A DNA stretch of 64,000 nucleotides, taken from the NCBI GenBank assembly GCA_002840095.1, contig PGZL01000006.1:139241-203240 (forward strand). The letters run 5' to 3'. The stretch's first letter is position 1; each line of letters begins with the position of its first letter. The position numbers were made by a program, and so were the translations under genes. The notes below the pieces were generated by a model that did not search any database, was not told the origin of the DNA, and saw only the letters and a program-made list of their open reading frames with translations. The stretch comes from Gammaproteobacteria bacterium HGW-Gammaproteobacteria-1. GTDB taxonomy: Bacteria > Pseudomonadota > Gammaproteobacteria > Thiohalomonadales > Thiohalomonadaceae. This document shows positions 53,475 to 62,477 of this stretch, piece after piece.

Positions 53475-53580
53475 TCGCTATTTCTCCCTGAAAGATTGAG
53501 GCGGGACTCCCCTTTGTGGCAGATTGCTGGAGCCAGGGTTCGCAGCTCCGGTTCCAACATCTATCGAAAGGAGGAGTCCC

Positions 53581-53871
53581 ATGACAGATCGCAACCCCGA
53601 CATCGAACGATTCGCAGCGGATGCCATCCAAGCAGCCGCAGTGCTAACCCAGGCCAGGATGGCATTCGACGCATTTGCACCGCATACGGGAGGTAGTGCT
53701 AATGACGAGGTTTTCGCTATGTGCTTCAACTGGTCGTTGATAATGGTGCTGGATCGATATAGCTCGTTGATGTTCGCGCTTGATGGTGTCGATCGGGCGT
53801 CAGTGTTACGTGCCAGGGATAGCCTCGTTGAAAAATTACGGGACAACACGGGAGTCGCCTTCAAGTATTGA
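53581..53871 (+). CDS. Small unknown protein inside the transfer region
   Basis: The 96-residue protein starts at 53581 after a strong AAAGGAGG site. It is predicted mostly helical (DIERFAADAIQAAAVLTQAR), without signal peptide or membrane span. It is the only plus-strand gene among the transfer genes; its promoter must lie in the 106 bp between traG and itself, and it converges on the next gene with an 11-bp overlap. It might be an exclusion or regulatory protein, but nothing in the sequence shows this. Confidence 0.65.
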   Translation: MTDRNPDIERFAADAIQAAAVLTQARMAFDAFAPHTGGSANDEVFAMCFNWSLIMVLDRYSSLMFALDGVDRASVLRARDSLVEKLRDNTGVAFKY

Positions 53872-54430
53872 CTTGGCAGCGGACATTAACGGCCACAGGA
53901 GGTAGCCTGGATGCCAATGTCGGCAGCGCTTGGCCGAGTATTGCCGCGGCGTCCAACCGCAGCAGCTGTAGCGAGCTTGTCCAGTCTCCGACCGTCACAA
54001 TCGTTGTCCAGAAAGAGCCGGCCGGCGGCGCTATTAGCCTCCCTTCGTCCCGGAGGGCGTTGGCAAGCGATTCAACAAGTCGAGGGATTGCGCTGTATCC
54101 CTGCCGGCGAAGCTGGCGCGATACCGTGCGCACTCCATGCCGCGTTAGCCATAGGCCATTGTCTGCAAGGAATGCAGGGGCGCCGGGGGCGCTCATTGGC
54201 AGCTCGGTTGTCGCGGCCAATTGGCAAAGTGCTGTAGCAAATACCTCACCCAGTGAGCGGCTGGTGTCAAGTTCAGGTGTGAGGAATACCACAATTTCGT
54301 CCCTGACTCGGTCGGCGTCCTCATCTTTCTCCGCTAGGAAGGCGCTGAATTCGGCGGGGTGACGCTGAGCAAATTCAGCCAGGTACCGCTTCAAGTAGGG
54401 TTTGCTGATTGGCGTACCGCTTTCGATCAT
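53861..54430 (-). CDS. Unknown protein of the transfer operon
   Basis: The 189-residue frame starts at 54430 (MIESGTPISKPYLKRYLAEF), overlapping the stop of the preceding gene as ATGA. It appears soluble and helical, with the motif RHPAEFSAFLAEKDEDADRV near the N-terminus. No family recognised. It is the last gene of the long traC-traH transcription unit. Confidence 0.65.
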   Translation of the reverse strand: MIESGTPISKPYLKRYLAEFAQRHPAEFSAFLAEKDEDADRVRDEIVVFLTPELDTSRSLGEVFATALCQLAATTELPMSAPGAPAFLADNGLWLTRHGVRTVSRQLRRQGYSAIPRLVESLANALRDEGRLIAPPAGSFWTTIVTVGDWTSSLQLLRLDAAAILGQALPTLASRLPPVAVNVRCQVNT

Positions 54431-55131
54431 TGATGTTCTCCGTTGTTGATTGGCCATGCGCGGAACACCCGCGTGAACCAAGGGCCCTCGAACCAGGTAA
54501 TCACGCCTCGCGCTGCGGCTGCGTCAATGCGAAACACGCGCCCGTCGCGGCGAAGGTTGATCTCCGGCCGGTAGACTTCCCGCATCCATCCTGCGTTGTC
54601 TTCCCGCGACACGGTAGCCCGTGTCACTTCGAGGCGAATGGGTAGGCTGCGTTCTGCTGCCAATTCGGCCAGCCGCATCATGGCGCTGAGCAAGTCGTGG
54701 TCGAAGCGCCAGTCGTGGAGAGACAGCCCGCGGAGCTCGGTCAGGCCGCTGTAATGGAAGTCGAATTTGGCAATGCAGGTGCGGTGATTGCCGTCGCAAT
54801 GCACAAACCAGTCGTGGCCATCGGTCGTTATGAAGGACATGGTCGGCTCTTTCTTTTCGTCCGACAGGTAATAACCGCGATTCGATTCGTGTAGCGGAAG
54901 GTTGAGCGCCATCCGCTTGCCATTGCGGAGCAGCCACGCCCATGTCTGCCCCTGGTAGTCGGGATGATCGGTGCCAACCACCCGGAAGATGTTCAATGAA
55001 CCTGAGTTCGTCCACATATAGCTTGTGGCGAACGGTTCCAACTGTTTGAAGTGGTCGTTGTCCCAGCGTGTAATGACGTTTTCGCCCCAGTGTGGCGGAT
55101 TGGCATCATGGAGTTTCACGAGCGATGACAT
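54427..55131 (-). CDS. Unknown protein of the transfer operon
   Basis: The 234-residue protein starts at 55131 (MSSLVKLHDANPPHWGENVI); a longer frame to 55164 runs into traH. It is rich in tryptophan and histidine (HDWFVHCDGNHRTCIAKFDF, GLSLHDWRFDHD) and has no signal peptide. No family recognised. It lies 11 bp after traH. Confidence 0.65.
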   Translation of the reverse strand: MSSLVKLHDANPPHWGENVITRWDNDHFKQLEPFATSYMWTNSGSLNIFRVVGTDHPDYQGQTWAWLLRNGKRMALNLPLHESNRGYYLSDEKKEPTMSFITTDGHDWFVHCDGNHRTCIAKFDFHYSGLTELRGLSLHDWRFDHDLLSAMMRLAELAAERSLPIRLEVTRATVSREDNAGWMREVYRPEINLRRDGRVFRIDAAAARGVITWFEGPWFTRVFRAWPINNGEHQ

Positions 55132-55142
55132 GGTAAATCCCC

Positions 55143-56549
55143 TTACTGCATCGCCCGCGACCACTGAACCGACCCAGCGAGGCCGGGCGACATGCCGGAG
55201 ATCAGCATTCGCTCGATGGTCATGGACTCTTGCATCATCTGGATGGTCTGGTTGACCTTGGCCACCTGCTTGCTGTGCGCCCTCTCCAGGGCGAGACGCG
55301 ACTCCCTCGTCTGCCGCTGGAAATCTTCGCTGATCTCCTTCGGCAGTAGCATTAGCGTCGAGCCGTTCTGGGCCGCCTTGAGCAAGGTGTCGAAATATTG
55401 GTATATGAGGTCGATAGCAATCGCCTCGGCGTACTGGTTTTTCCAGTTCTGCGCATAGTTGTAGTTGTAGGCTGTGGCCACATTCAGCATTTTGTAGACC
55501 GGCAGCGAAGTCTCATTGAGGAGGTTGAGTTGCGCCTGTGTGAGCTGGGTATCAGACTGCATGGCATCGATCATGCCTTCCAGGAATACCCGAACCTTGG
55601 CGGCATAGGCACTGTCGGCAGGGACTGCATAGTCTTGGGGGAATGGATTCAGACACTCAAATTCTGCTGTGCCGTCGAGACAGCGCAGCGTTTTAACATC
55701 GCCTCCGTACAGGAATGCCCGAATGTCGCTGCTCGAGAACTTGATCGACGCCGGAACATAGCGAGGATTCCCAGGCGTACCATCATTCGCGGCCAACGGG
55801 TAGACGATGGCGCCCACCATGGACATGGTCATCTGGGCCAGCTCGGTATCGCTCGATGTCAGAGAGAGTTTCTTGAGAGCGCGCCAGGTTATGTTGCCGT
55901 CGACCAGGACGTCCTTGAACTCGTTATTGTTGCGCGCTGCCGCCAGGGTGGACGTCCTCTGGCCGCCCGTACCGCATCCCTGCCGGGCCGCGGCATAGTC
56001 GCTGAACGACCCCATCGCCGACCCCATACTCTTACACAGGGCATTATTGGAGGCGTCCGATTGCGGTAGCACGCCGCCGAGCATGGTGGCCGCAGTTTCG
56101 CAGGAATTTAGGCTGGCGGAGTTGATATCATTCGCCATGTTCTGCATGTCTTGCAGCAGGCCCGACAGCTTCGGGCTGATGGTGGATAGGGCCACCTGGA
56201 AAGCGAGACCTACGGCATTTGAGCCGATGTTTTTCATCATGGCGACCAGCTGGTCGGAGTTGATGAAGGAAAAGCCGCCGGCGAACAGGTCGATACCGCC
56301 GCAGCCAGCGCGGGCACTCGGCATCTGCACAGTCATCAGGTTGTAGTTACGCACCGGCGCCCGGGCAAACAGGTTGCCGCCCGTGTAGTAGCCTGCTGTC
56401 TGCCCCTCGTAGGCCCCTGGCGGGGTTACGTTCGAGTTGAGCCCCATCGAATCGAAGAAGGAATTCAGGTCGGACTGGATGCTGGCGGTCGCCGGCATGC
56501 AGGTGATGGCCATCGCGGCGGCGATGAGGGTCTTCTTGAACTTTCGCAT
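55143..56549 (-). CDS. traH: TraH, F-type pilus assembly protein
   Basis: The 468-residue precursor has a signal peptide (MRKFKKTLIAAAMAITCMPA) and the family's GGxxxxRxPVRNYNLMTVQMPS and CGGIDLFAGGFSFINSDQLV segments. TraH works in the periplasm with TraF and TraW in pilus extension. It starts 11 bp after traF. Confidence 0.93.
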   Translation of the reverse strand: MRKFKKTLIAAAMAITCMPATASIQSDLNSFFDSMGLNSNVTPPGAYEGQTAGYYTGGNLFARAPVRNYNLMTVQMPSARAGCGGIDLFAGGFSFINSDQLVAMMKNIGSNAVGLAFQVALSTISPKLSGLLQDMQNMANDINSASLNSCETAATMLGGVLPQSDASNNALCKSMGSAMGSFSDYAAARQGCGTGGQRTSTLAAARNNNEFKDVLVDGNITWRALKKLSLTSSDTELAQMTMSMVGAIVYPLAANDGTPGNPRYVPASIKFSSSDIRAFLYGGDVKTLRCLDGTAEFECLNPFPQDYAVPADSAYAAKVRVFLEGMIDAMQSDTQLTQAQLNLLNETSLPVYKMLNVATAYNYNYAQNWKNQYAEAIAIDLIYQYFDTLLKAAQNGSTLMLLPKEISEDFQRQTRESRLALERAHSKQVAKVNQTIQMMQESMTIERMLISGMSPGLAGSVQWSRAMQ

Positions 56550-56560
56550 GGTGTTCTCCC

Positions 56561-57361
56561 TCAGTAATCCTTGCCCGGGGTGGTCTGGGTCAGCACGTAG
56601 ATGCGCTCGACCAGCTCGTCGACGCTCATGACGCCAGCGCCGACCGGAATGACGTTGCGGCCGCGGGGGTCGACCAGGTAGACGCTCGGCACGACCTCCA
56701 CGCCCAGCTCGGCGGCCACACGGGCATCGACTCGTGGGGCTGGATATTCGGGCAGGGCTCCCCCGTCCAGACTGACCGGCAGGACCTCAATGCCGTAGGC
56801 CTCGCTGAACTGTTTCAGGATGGGTGCGAAGGTATGGCAGTACGGGCACGAGCCACGGAAAAAGAAAAACAGTCCGTGCGTGGTTGCCACCTGGGCTACC
56901 GCCTGGGTCTTGGCTTCCTTCCGCTGGTCCTGGAACTGATGGATGGCCAGGCTGGTGGTGGGCCGCTGCAGGCTGTAATCGAGGTTGGGGTCTTGCCACA
57001 CGGTCCGGCGCCAGACGTCCGAAAACAGGGACGCCTGGTTGAGCTGCCATTGGTTGGCGAGGAGGTATTCCCGCACATTGGCCTCGGTGGGATTGAGCAC
57101 CGCCTTGGCTTCTGCACGCGCGATGGCCTCCTGGACGCGCTTGAGCTGCTCCAGAGGATCATCAGGCACAGTAGTGGTTGTCACGGTTGGCACTGCCGGT
57201 GGCGTCTCCTGTGGCACCTCCTCCTCGGCCAGGGGAGGGTCCTGATACCAGAACCAGCCCTGTGAGTTGTTCTTCCAGTAGCCAGGGGCAGAAGCGACTG
57301 CGGCCGGTGCGTGTGAGACCAGCAGGAGCAGAGCAACAGCAAAGGCGCGAGTTCTGGTCAT
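56561..57361 (-). CDS. traF: TraF, thioredoxin-fold pilus assembly protein
   Basis: The 266-residue precursor has a signal peptide (about 23 residues) and a C-terminal thioredoxin fold with an intact CPYC motif (FFFRGSCPYCHTFAPILKQF). F-plasmid TraF lacks that motif, whereas related elements keep it, so disulfide chemistry is plausible; many cysteines in TraN and TraU would be clients. The start overlaps the traN C-terminal ORF by 4 bp. Confidence 0.92.
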   Translation of the reverse strand: MTRTRAFAVALLLLVSHAPAAVASAPGYWKNNSQGWFWYQDPPLAEEEVPQETPPAVPTVTTTTVPDDPLEQLKRVQEAIARAEAKAVLNPTEANVREYLLANQWQLNQASLFSDVWRRTVWQDPNLDYSLQRPTTSLAIHQFQDQRKEAKTQAVAQVATTHGLFFFFRGSCPYCHTFAPILKQFSEAYGIEVLPVSLDGGALPEYPAPRVDARVAAELGVEVVPSVYLVDPRGRNVIPVGAGVMSVDELVERIYVLTQTTPGKDY

Positions 57362-58299
57362 GGCATTTGCTGGGTCATGCGGTCGGTCATATGGTTCTGG
57401 AGGTCATCGGCATTCAGTGTCGGCATCGAGGCAATGACGTCCGCGTAGAACTCGGACAGATCCATCGCGTCGAAATCGAGGGATGCCACCTCTTCCATGG
57501 TGAACCCGCTGCAATCCGGATTCGTGGCACTACCCCACCCCTTGCCCAGCTGGGGCCGGCCCTGCTCGGCGATAATGCGAGACAGCTTGGAGTTGAAGCA
57601 GCAATGCGTCTGGGTGTTGACCCAGCAGACGCCTAACCAGTCCTTGTTGGAACAATACGTGCCGACATGGTGACAGCGTTGAGCCTTGCGGAGGTCTGCC
57701 AGCAATTTCTCATTGAAGCTGCACTCAAAAACGCCCTCCGCCCAACCTGATACCGAACAGCAGTTGTGGGCACCTACGGCGTCGAACAGGGAGATGCCGC
57801 AGCGACGGTCCTCGCCTTTGAATACCTGAACCGTATCCACGGCGAGTTCGTCGGACAGCGCCTCCATCACCGACAGCATGGCGCCCACTCGACCCATGTT
57901 GGTGTTTGGTGGATAGCCCGTGTCGAAACAGCTTCCCTCCAGACAAAAAAGCTGCCCACCACAGTCGAGAACGGCCTGCTCTACAGGCGGTTGATCTGAG
58001 GGGCATTCGTACGTCTGCTCATATGTCAGACAGCCGTAATCCGATGGGCTTATGCATGCTGACGAAAGCTGGGAACATCCCCTGGACCGCAATTCGGCGC
58101 AGTATTGATGCTCCACGGTTTCCGCGGCGAGGCACTCGTATTCCGAGTGGTAACGCCAACACTCTCGATAGACCTCAAGGCCGTTGATAACCCGTGTCTC
58201 GGGGCCTTCGGCGCACACGGTCGAGATGTTCCGGCAGTCCCCGGCTACGGCGTCAACCGATGTCACAAACAAGGCGACCACGAGGATAAAGGCTCTCAT
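57358..58299 (-). CDS. traN: TraN, C-terminal ORF of a split mating-pair protein
   Basis: The 313-residue frame starts at 58299, overlapping the previous ORF's stop as ATGA. It has its own signal peptide (MRAFILVVALFVTSVDAVAG) and is rich in cysteine (more than 20), with CCSVSGWAEGVF and CCFNSKLSRIIAEQGRPQLG, the conserved TraN C-terminal region. TraN is an outer-membrane adhesin of the recipient-contact step and is normally one long protein. Here two short exported proteins replace it. Confidence 0.85.
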   Translation of the reverse strand: MRAFILVVALFVTSVDAVAGDCRNISTVCAEGPETRVINGLEVYRECWRYHSEYECLAAETVEHQYCAELRSRGCSQLSSACISPSDYGCLTYEQTYECPSDQPPVEQAVLDCGGQLFCLEGSCFDTGYPPNTNMGRVGAMLSVMEALSDELAVDTVQVFKGEDRRCGISLFDAVGAHNCCSVSGWAEGVFECSFNEKLLADLRKAQRCHHVGTYCSNKDWLGVCWVNTQTHCCFNSKLSRIIAEQGRPQLGKGWGSATNPDCSGFTMEEVASLDFDAMDLSEFYADVIASMPTLNADDLQNHMTDRMTQQMP

Positions 58300-59324
58300 T
58301 GCGAACGCGCCTCCAACTCCGAACAGCCGTTGTTCCACGTGTCTGTGACGGTATATACATGCCGTGGCTTACCAAATCTCAGGCGTATGCTCCAGGGATA
58401 TGACTCGTGGTTAGTGCAGACAGTCCCATAACACATAAAGCTAGGGTCGCCTGGGCATGGATAGTTCTGCTCTGTGCATGAGGTCCACTCGAAGCCAAAC
58501 TCAAACGTGTAATCGCAATCATCACTGACACATCCAGAGCCAGATTTCACGCGAGCATATGTGTTCTGGCAACTACCTCCCCAGTGCGGCCTTGTGGTGG
58601 CAACCCGTGTTGGGGTCGACACGTGAAGAGGGAGAAGAAACTCCTGCCATCCAACACATGCACCAGCGCCACCATGAGCGTATGCCCGGAAGCGTAGCTT
58701 GTCGTCGCTACGCGGTTCGCAATAACTCTGCGTATACATAATGTCACTGCCACTCCTGTATGCGGTGCCTTGCGCGTGCCACGTGCCAGCAGAGCAACTG
58801 AACTCCACATCGACATTAACATTCAGCCTGTTGTCGCAGGTGTTCGTCTCGGCCGGGCGGTTTTCGTAGCAGGTCTCAGTGGTAGGTGGGTATGGCGTTT
58901 CCAAGACTACCGGCTCACACGATGAATACTCCCCCTGGAGGGCCCCAGCGATGGATGCGGCATTGGCCTCAACCTGCCCCATGCGAGTGAACATCGGGTC
59001 GGTTTCGCGGTCGATGGTAAATAGCGGTCGCGACACGAATCCTTCAGTAACGGTCTGGGCTGCTTCGTTGTCGTGTGCAGCCTGTACGGCCGCGTCGCTC
59101 ATCGCTCCCTCGTCACCGTAATACGCAGCCTGCGGAGGCGATGACGTCTCGAACCCGGGCACGGCGGCAGCATCAAGTTCCGCCGCATTGGGCATGGCCG
59201 CATTGGTCTCCGCCCCATAAGCCTTGCCCTCCTCAATGCCGGCCGAGAACCCCGACGAGTCAGCGGCCACGACGGACAGGGAACACGCCATCAGAAGCAC
59301 AAACAGGAAATAACGAAAGATCAT
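58296..59324 (-). CDS. traN: TraN, N-terminal ORF of a split mating-pair protein
   Basis: The 342-residue precursor has a signal peptide (MIFRYFLFVLLMACSLSVVA), a Gly/Ala/Glu-rich start (GFSAGIEEGKAYGAETNAAM) typical of TraN N-termini, and a Cys-rich middle with receptor-binding-like loops (CVGWQEFLLPL, CPGDPSFMC). It ends where the second ORF begins. Together the two ORFs give about 650 residues, near the size of TraN. Confidence 0.82.
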   Translation of the reverse strand: MIFRYFLFVLLMACSLSVVAADSSGFSAGIEEGKAYGAETNAAMPNAAELDAAAVPGFETSSPPQAAYYGDEGAMSDAAVQAAHDNEAAQTVTEGFVSRPLFTIDRETDPMFTRMGQVEANAASIAGALQGEYSSCEPVVLETPYPPTTETCYENRPAETNTCDNRLNVNVDVEFSCSAGTWHAQGTAYRSGSDIMYTQSYCEPRSDDKLRFRAYAHGGAGACVGWQEFLLPLHVSTPTRVATTRPHWGGSCQNTYARVKSGSGCVSDDCDYTFEFGFEWTSCTEQNYPCPGDPSFMCYGTVCTNHESYPWSIRLRFGKPRHVYTVTDTWNNGCSELEARSQ

Positions 59325-60085
59325 TGAGCGGCTCCTTTCGTGTCGCGTCGTGCGTCCAGGCGTGCCAAGAGGTGTGTTGCGGCTGCACGGAACTCCGGCC
59401 GCGTGCGGGCGATGTAATCCAGTGCGTAATCCAAGGTGACGTCGCCGGCAATATGGACGTGGACGGGTGTGCTGTCCGGGCAGTTGCGTACGCCGGCAAC
59501 GCAGGCTCCCGACGGCACCAGCACGAATGCCGGCGCCTGGCGGACGTCGAAGCGGCCGAACAGGGTCGGGTCGATCATGGCGCGGGCACGAAGCTCGTCG
59601 TCGCCGTAAACTTCGCGCATGAACTCGGCTGTCGCTGGGAAACTCTCGCCCGTTACCCCGCGCAGCACCAGAGGCGCGCCCACGGCCGCCGCCTGCCGCG
59701 CCAGCAGGCGCAGGGAGGCCTTGGGCATGCTTGATGAGATGAATACCAGCAGCTGTTCTCCGTCGGCCTGCGACACCATGCCCAGCTCGTCGTAGCGGGC
59801 CAGGAGCGCATTCACGTCCACGCCGACCGGGGAGGGTTGAACTCCGTCGATGCTTCCCAGGAGCGCCGGCTGTACCGTCCCAAGCCGCGCACGCTCTTCC
59901 TGTACGGCCTTGCTTTCCGTCATCGCCTGCAGGGCCTGTTCCACGGCATTGCCAGCATTCCGTTGGTGTTCAGCCGCCACAGCGCTCGCCCGGCCGAGAT
60001 CCGCAGCACGTACAGCGGCATCGCCGGCAAAGGCCGGCGAAAGGAAGCACAAGGCAAACACCAGGCTCAGTTGCTGACGCAGCAT
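59321..60085 (-). CDS. trbC: TrbC, pilin assembly protein
   Basis: The 254-residue precursor starts at 60085 (MLRQQLSLVFALCFLSPAFA), overlapping traU by 19 bp. It has the TrbC segment LLVFISSSMPKASLRLLARQ and a thioredoxin-like C-terminal domain. It acts in the periplasm in F-type pilus assembly. The stop overlaps the traN start (ATGA). Confidence 0.9.
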   Translation of the reverse strand: MLRQQLSLVFALCFLSPAFAGDAAVRAADLGRASAVAAEHQRNAGNAVEQALQAMTESKAVQEERARLGTVQPALLGSIDGVQPSPVGVDVNALLARYDELGMVSQADGEQLLVFISSSMPKASLRLLARQAAAVGAPLVLRGVTGESFPATAEFMREVYGDDELRARAMIDPTLFGRFDVRQAPAFVLVPSGACVAGVRNCPDSTPVHVHIAGDVTLDYALDYIARTRPEFRAAATHLLARLDARRDTKGAAQ

Positions 60086-61029
60086 CGACGCTTCCTCCAA
60101 ATCAGGTATCCAAAGTCCTCGCCCGAATATGGAACCTCCTGCCCCATGGCCGTCGGCACCTCGGTGGCGCCATAGGACGGGCAACCATTGGCGGTGCGAG
60201 GGATGGGATAGGTAACTTGGGTTCGGTATTGGCTCTTCTTGATGATCGGCATCGGGCTGTTACCGCACTCCCAGCCGGTGGTATCCCACGCCAGCATCTG
60301 GCGGTGCATCTTGGCGACCAGGCGCTCGGCGAGCAGGTTGGAGGCCATGATGCCGCCGGTTTGCTCGGAGGTGTTCCCGCCCATGGGATACAGCGATCCT
60401 TGGCAGCCGGCGCACCAGAAGAGAGGGTCAAGCGGATTGCCTACAGTGGCCGCCACGCAGTCGGCGGCACAGGCCGCTTGTGCGACGGTGTTGGCGAACA
60501 GCGCCGACTCCACAGCGAGAATGAAGGCCAGTTCATCGTCAGCCCACAGAGGGTCGAACTCGGTGAACCACTCCACGCCGTAGTTGCCGCCGCCCGAGTA
60601 GGACAGCTTGCAGGCGTTGTCGATCATCGAACCAAACGAGGCCGTCCAGAAGAAGTTCTCATAAATGTGTGCTTGATAGAACGCCTTCTTGTCACGGCTC
60701 CCGGCGCTATTGGTGGGGTAGCCGGCTGTGGCGCTGAACCCGGGATCAATTTCCATTCCCAAGTTGGTGAAGCAATAGGGTTCGCGGGTGATATCCACCA
60801 GCCACACCGGCTCCCAGAAGGAAAACACGATGCCGTAGCGCACGAACTGCGGCCAGGGCGCCGGGCAGATACAGATACCCGGCGAGTCGATCATGATCGG
60901 CAGCACGCATTCCCAGCAGATGTCGGTGATGGGGTTAATGAACCGACCCACGCACGGCTCCGACCGCACAGGTCCGGCGATCACCAAGGTCAGCGCGATA
61001 GCCACCACCAGGTTCCTTACGACGCTCAT
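60067..61029 (-). CDS. traU: TraU, pilus and DNA-transfer protein
   Basis: The 320-residue precursor has a signal peptide (MSVVRNLVVAIALTLVIAGP) and the family's GRFINPITDICWECVLPI start and EPYCFTNLGMEIDPG region, with conserved cysteines. TraU acts in the periplasm in the mating-pair complex. The start overlaps the traW stop (ATGA). Confidence 0.94.
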   Translation of the reverse strand: MSVVRNLVVAIALTLVIAGPVRSEPCVGRFINPITDICWECVLPIMIDSPGICICPAPWPQFVRYGIVFSFWEPVWLVDITREPYCFTNLGMEIDPGFSATAGYPTNSAGSRDKKAFYQAHIYENFFWTASFGSMIDNACKLSYSGGGNYGVEWFTEFDPLWADDELAFILAVESALFANTVAQAACAADCVAATVGNPLDPLFWCAGCQGSLYPMGGNTSEQTGGIMASNLLAERLVAKMHRQMLAWDTTGWECGNSPMPIIKKSQYRTQVTYPIPRTANGCPSYGATEVPTAMGQEVPYSGEDFGYLIWRKRRCCVSN

Positions 61030-61640
61030 GGCGCCACCTCGTCAATGCGCAGCTGCTTGCCGTCCTGGCGAACACTGGCCGGAACCTGCTGAATGCCGAA
61101 CTTCTCGATCAGGATGCCCTTCTGGTCGAAGAACACCTGCCGTTGCCACCGACGACCGAGTTCGAGCGGTGGACCGGACACCAGGATCACCATGGCACGG
61201 CTGATGTCCTTGGCGCCCATAGCCTCGGCCCACGCCACTTGCTGAGAGTCGTCACCGTCGATAAAGAGCAGCTGGCGCGTGAGTGGGCGCCAGTCCAGTG
61301 GGTTGATGGTGGTGCCGGCCGCATGGATCAGCCGACCTTGGTGATCGCGCAGGTCATAGGGCACGGTCATGGACGGATCGAACCAGCGTATGGCCGGCTC
61401 CTGTGTGCGTGACAGCCGCCGGCCGGTGGGACGCTCGGCGTACTTCCGTGTGGCCTCCTGCCGCTCCTTCTTCAGTTCCTCGATACGCTCCGCCGTGAGC
61501 TGGCGGCTCATCTGGTCTTTCATCCAGGCCACCATGTCCGGCTCGACCACCGGATAGACGGTGCCGATCACCTCCGGCGCCGCATTGGCAGCGCCGTACA
61601 CCAGGAACACGAGGGAGGCCGCAGCCTTACGGAAACGCAT
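61026..61640 (-). CDS. traW: TraW, pilus assembly protein
   Basis: The 204-residue precursor has a signal peptide (MRFRKAAASLVFLVYGAANA) and the characteristic EVIGTVYPVVEPDMVAWM start, followed by a thioredoxin-like domain with the end FDQKGILIEKFGIQQVPASV. It partners TraF/TraH. It overlaps the preceding peptidase gene by 14 bp. Confidence 0.92.
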   Translation of the reverse strand: MRFRKAAASLVFLVYGAANAAPEVIGTVYPVVEPDMVAWMKDQMSRQLTAERIEELKKERQEATRKYAERPTGRRLSRTQEPAIRWFDPSMTVPYDLRDHQGRLIHAAGTTINPLDWRPLTRQLLFIDGDDSQQVAWAEAMGAKDISRAMVILVSGPPLELGRRWQRQVFFDQKGILIEKFGIQQVPASVRQDGKQLRIDEVAP

Positions 61641-62148
61641 AGGCCGTTCCTACGATCTGGTGGCACCCCACCCAGCCGATATCCTGGTAGCGGCTGTCGT
61701 ACCCATCCGGGTGGTCGGTGGCTACGAAGTAGCGGCATTCGGGCAGCACGCCGACGGGGCCGGGCACCAGGGCCTGGCCGTCCTTGGCGGTGGGATTGGT
61801 CTTGGCCACCGCCACACCGTTGATGTGGAATACGCCGTCGACATAGGTGACGGTGTCGCCTGGCAACCCGACCAGCCTCTTCACGAAAAATCTGTTGTCC
61901 GCGTAATAGCGGTTCGGGCCGGGAAAGAACCCGACATAGCCCCCGCGCTCGGGCACTTTCCCGTTCTTGAGGATCACAAAAATAGACTCTGGCAGACTGC
62001 CGGTGAGGTTGGGGCCGATGACGACGTAATGGTTCAGCACCAGCGCTGCCAGCAGCGCAGCTGTGACCGACTTCATCCGCGGCGCGGTCTGCAGCTGCTC
62101 CCGGAGTGGCCGGCGCCACATCGGTAGCGGTTTCGCCTGAGCGGTCAT
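61627..62148 (-). CDS. S26-family signal peptidase of the transfer region (TraF/TrsF type)
   Basis: The 173-residue protein has one membrane span (SVTAALLAALVLNHYVVIGP) and the S26 catalytic pair: serine S51 in TGSLPES and lysine K90 in FFVKRLVGLPGD. This group matures pilin or other transfer proteins, as TraF does in RP4 and TrsF-like proteins in SXT. It overlaps trbI (ATGA) and traW. Confidence 0.9.
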   Translation of the reverse strand: MTAQAKPLPMWRRPLREQLQTAPRMKSVTAALLAALVLNHYVVIGPNLTGSLPESIFVILKNGKVPERGGYVGFFPGPNRYYADNRFFVKRLVGLPGDTVTYVDGVFHINGVAVAKTNPTAKDGQALVPGPVGVLPECRYFVATDHPDGYDSRYQDIGWVGCHQIVGTAYAFP

Positions 62149-62477
62149 TTCCGCAGCCGCTCCCGCACGCGCTCAGTCATGTCCGGCACATCCGCCACGG
62201 CACCAGCCACCAGTGCCTGGCGTGCGATGAGTACCCGCCCGGACTCCTGCGCCACAGCCGCCACGGCGTCCTGTATAAGGCGGGCGCGGCCCTCGGCGTC
62301 GATGTCCTCGCCGCCCATCTTGCGGCGGGCCATGCCCTCGACCTCCCCTTCCATGATGGCCACCAGGTCGACCTGGCCGAAGCGCGGGGGCTGAGGGATG
62401 GCCATCCAGACCATGCCCTGGATGGCGACGGCGCCCACGGCGCCGAACAGCATGGAGAACAGTGCTGCACGGATCAT
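62145..62477 (-). CDS. trbI: TrbI, F-type transfer protein
   Basis: The 110-residue protein has a single N-terminal membrane span (MIRAALFSMLFGAVGAVAIQ) and a helical periplasmic tail with the QVDLVAIMEGEVEGMARR-like segment. TrbI is an inner-membrane protein of pilus outgrowth. It sits between traC and the S26 peptidase with 4-bp overlaps on both sides. Confidence 0.8.
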   Translation of the reverse strand: MIRAALFSMLFGAVGAVAIQGMVWMAIPQPPRFGQVDLVAIMEGEVEGMARRKMGGEDIDAEGRARLIQDAVAAVAQESGRVLIARQALVAGAVADVPDMTERVRERLRK

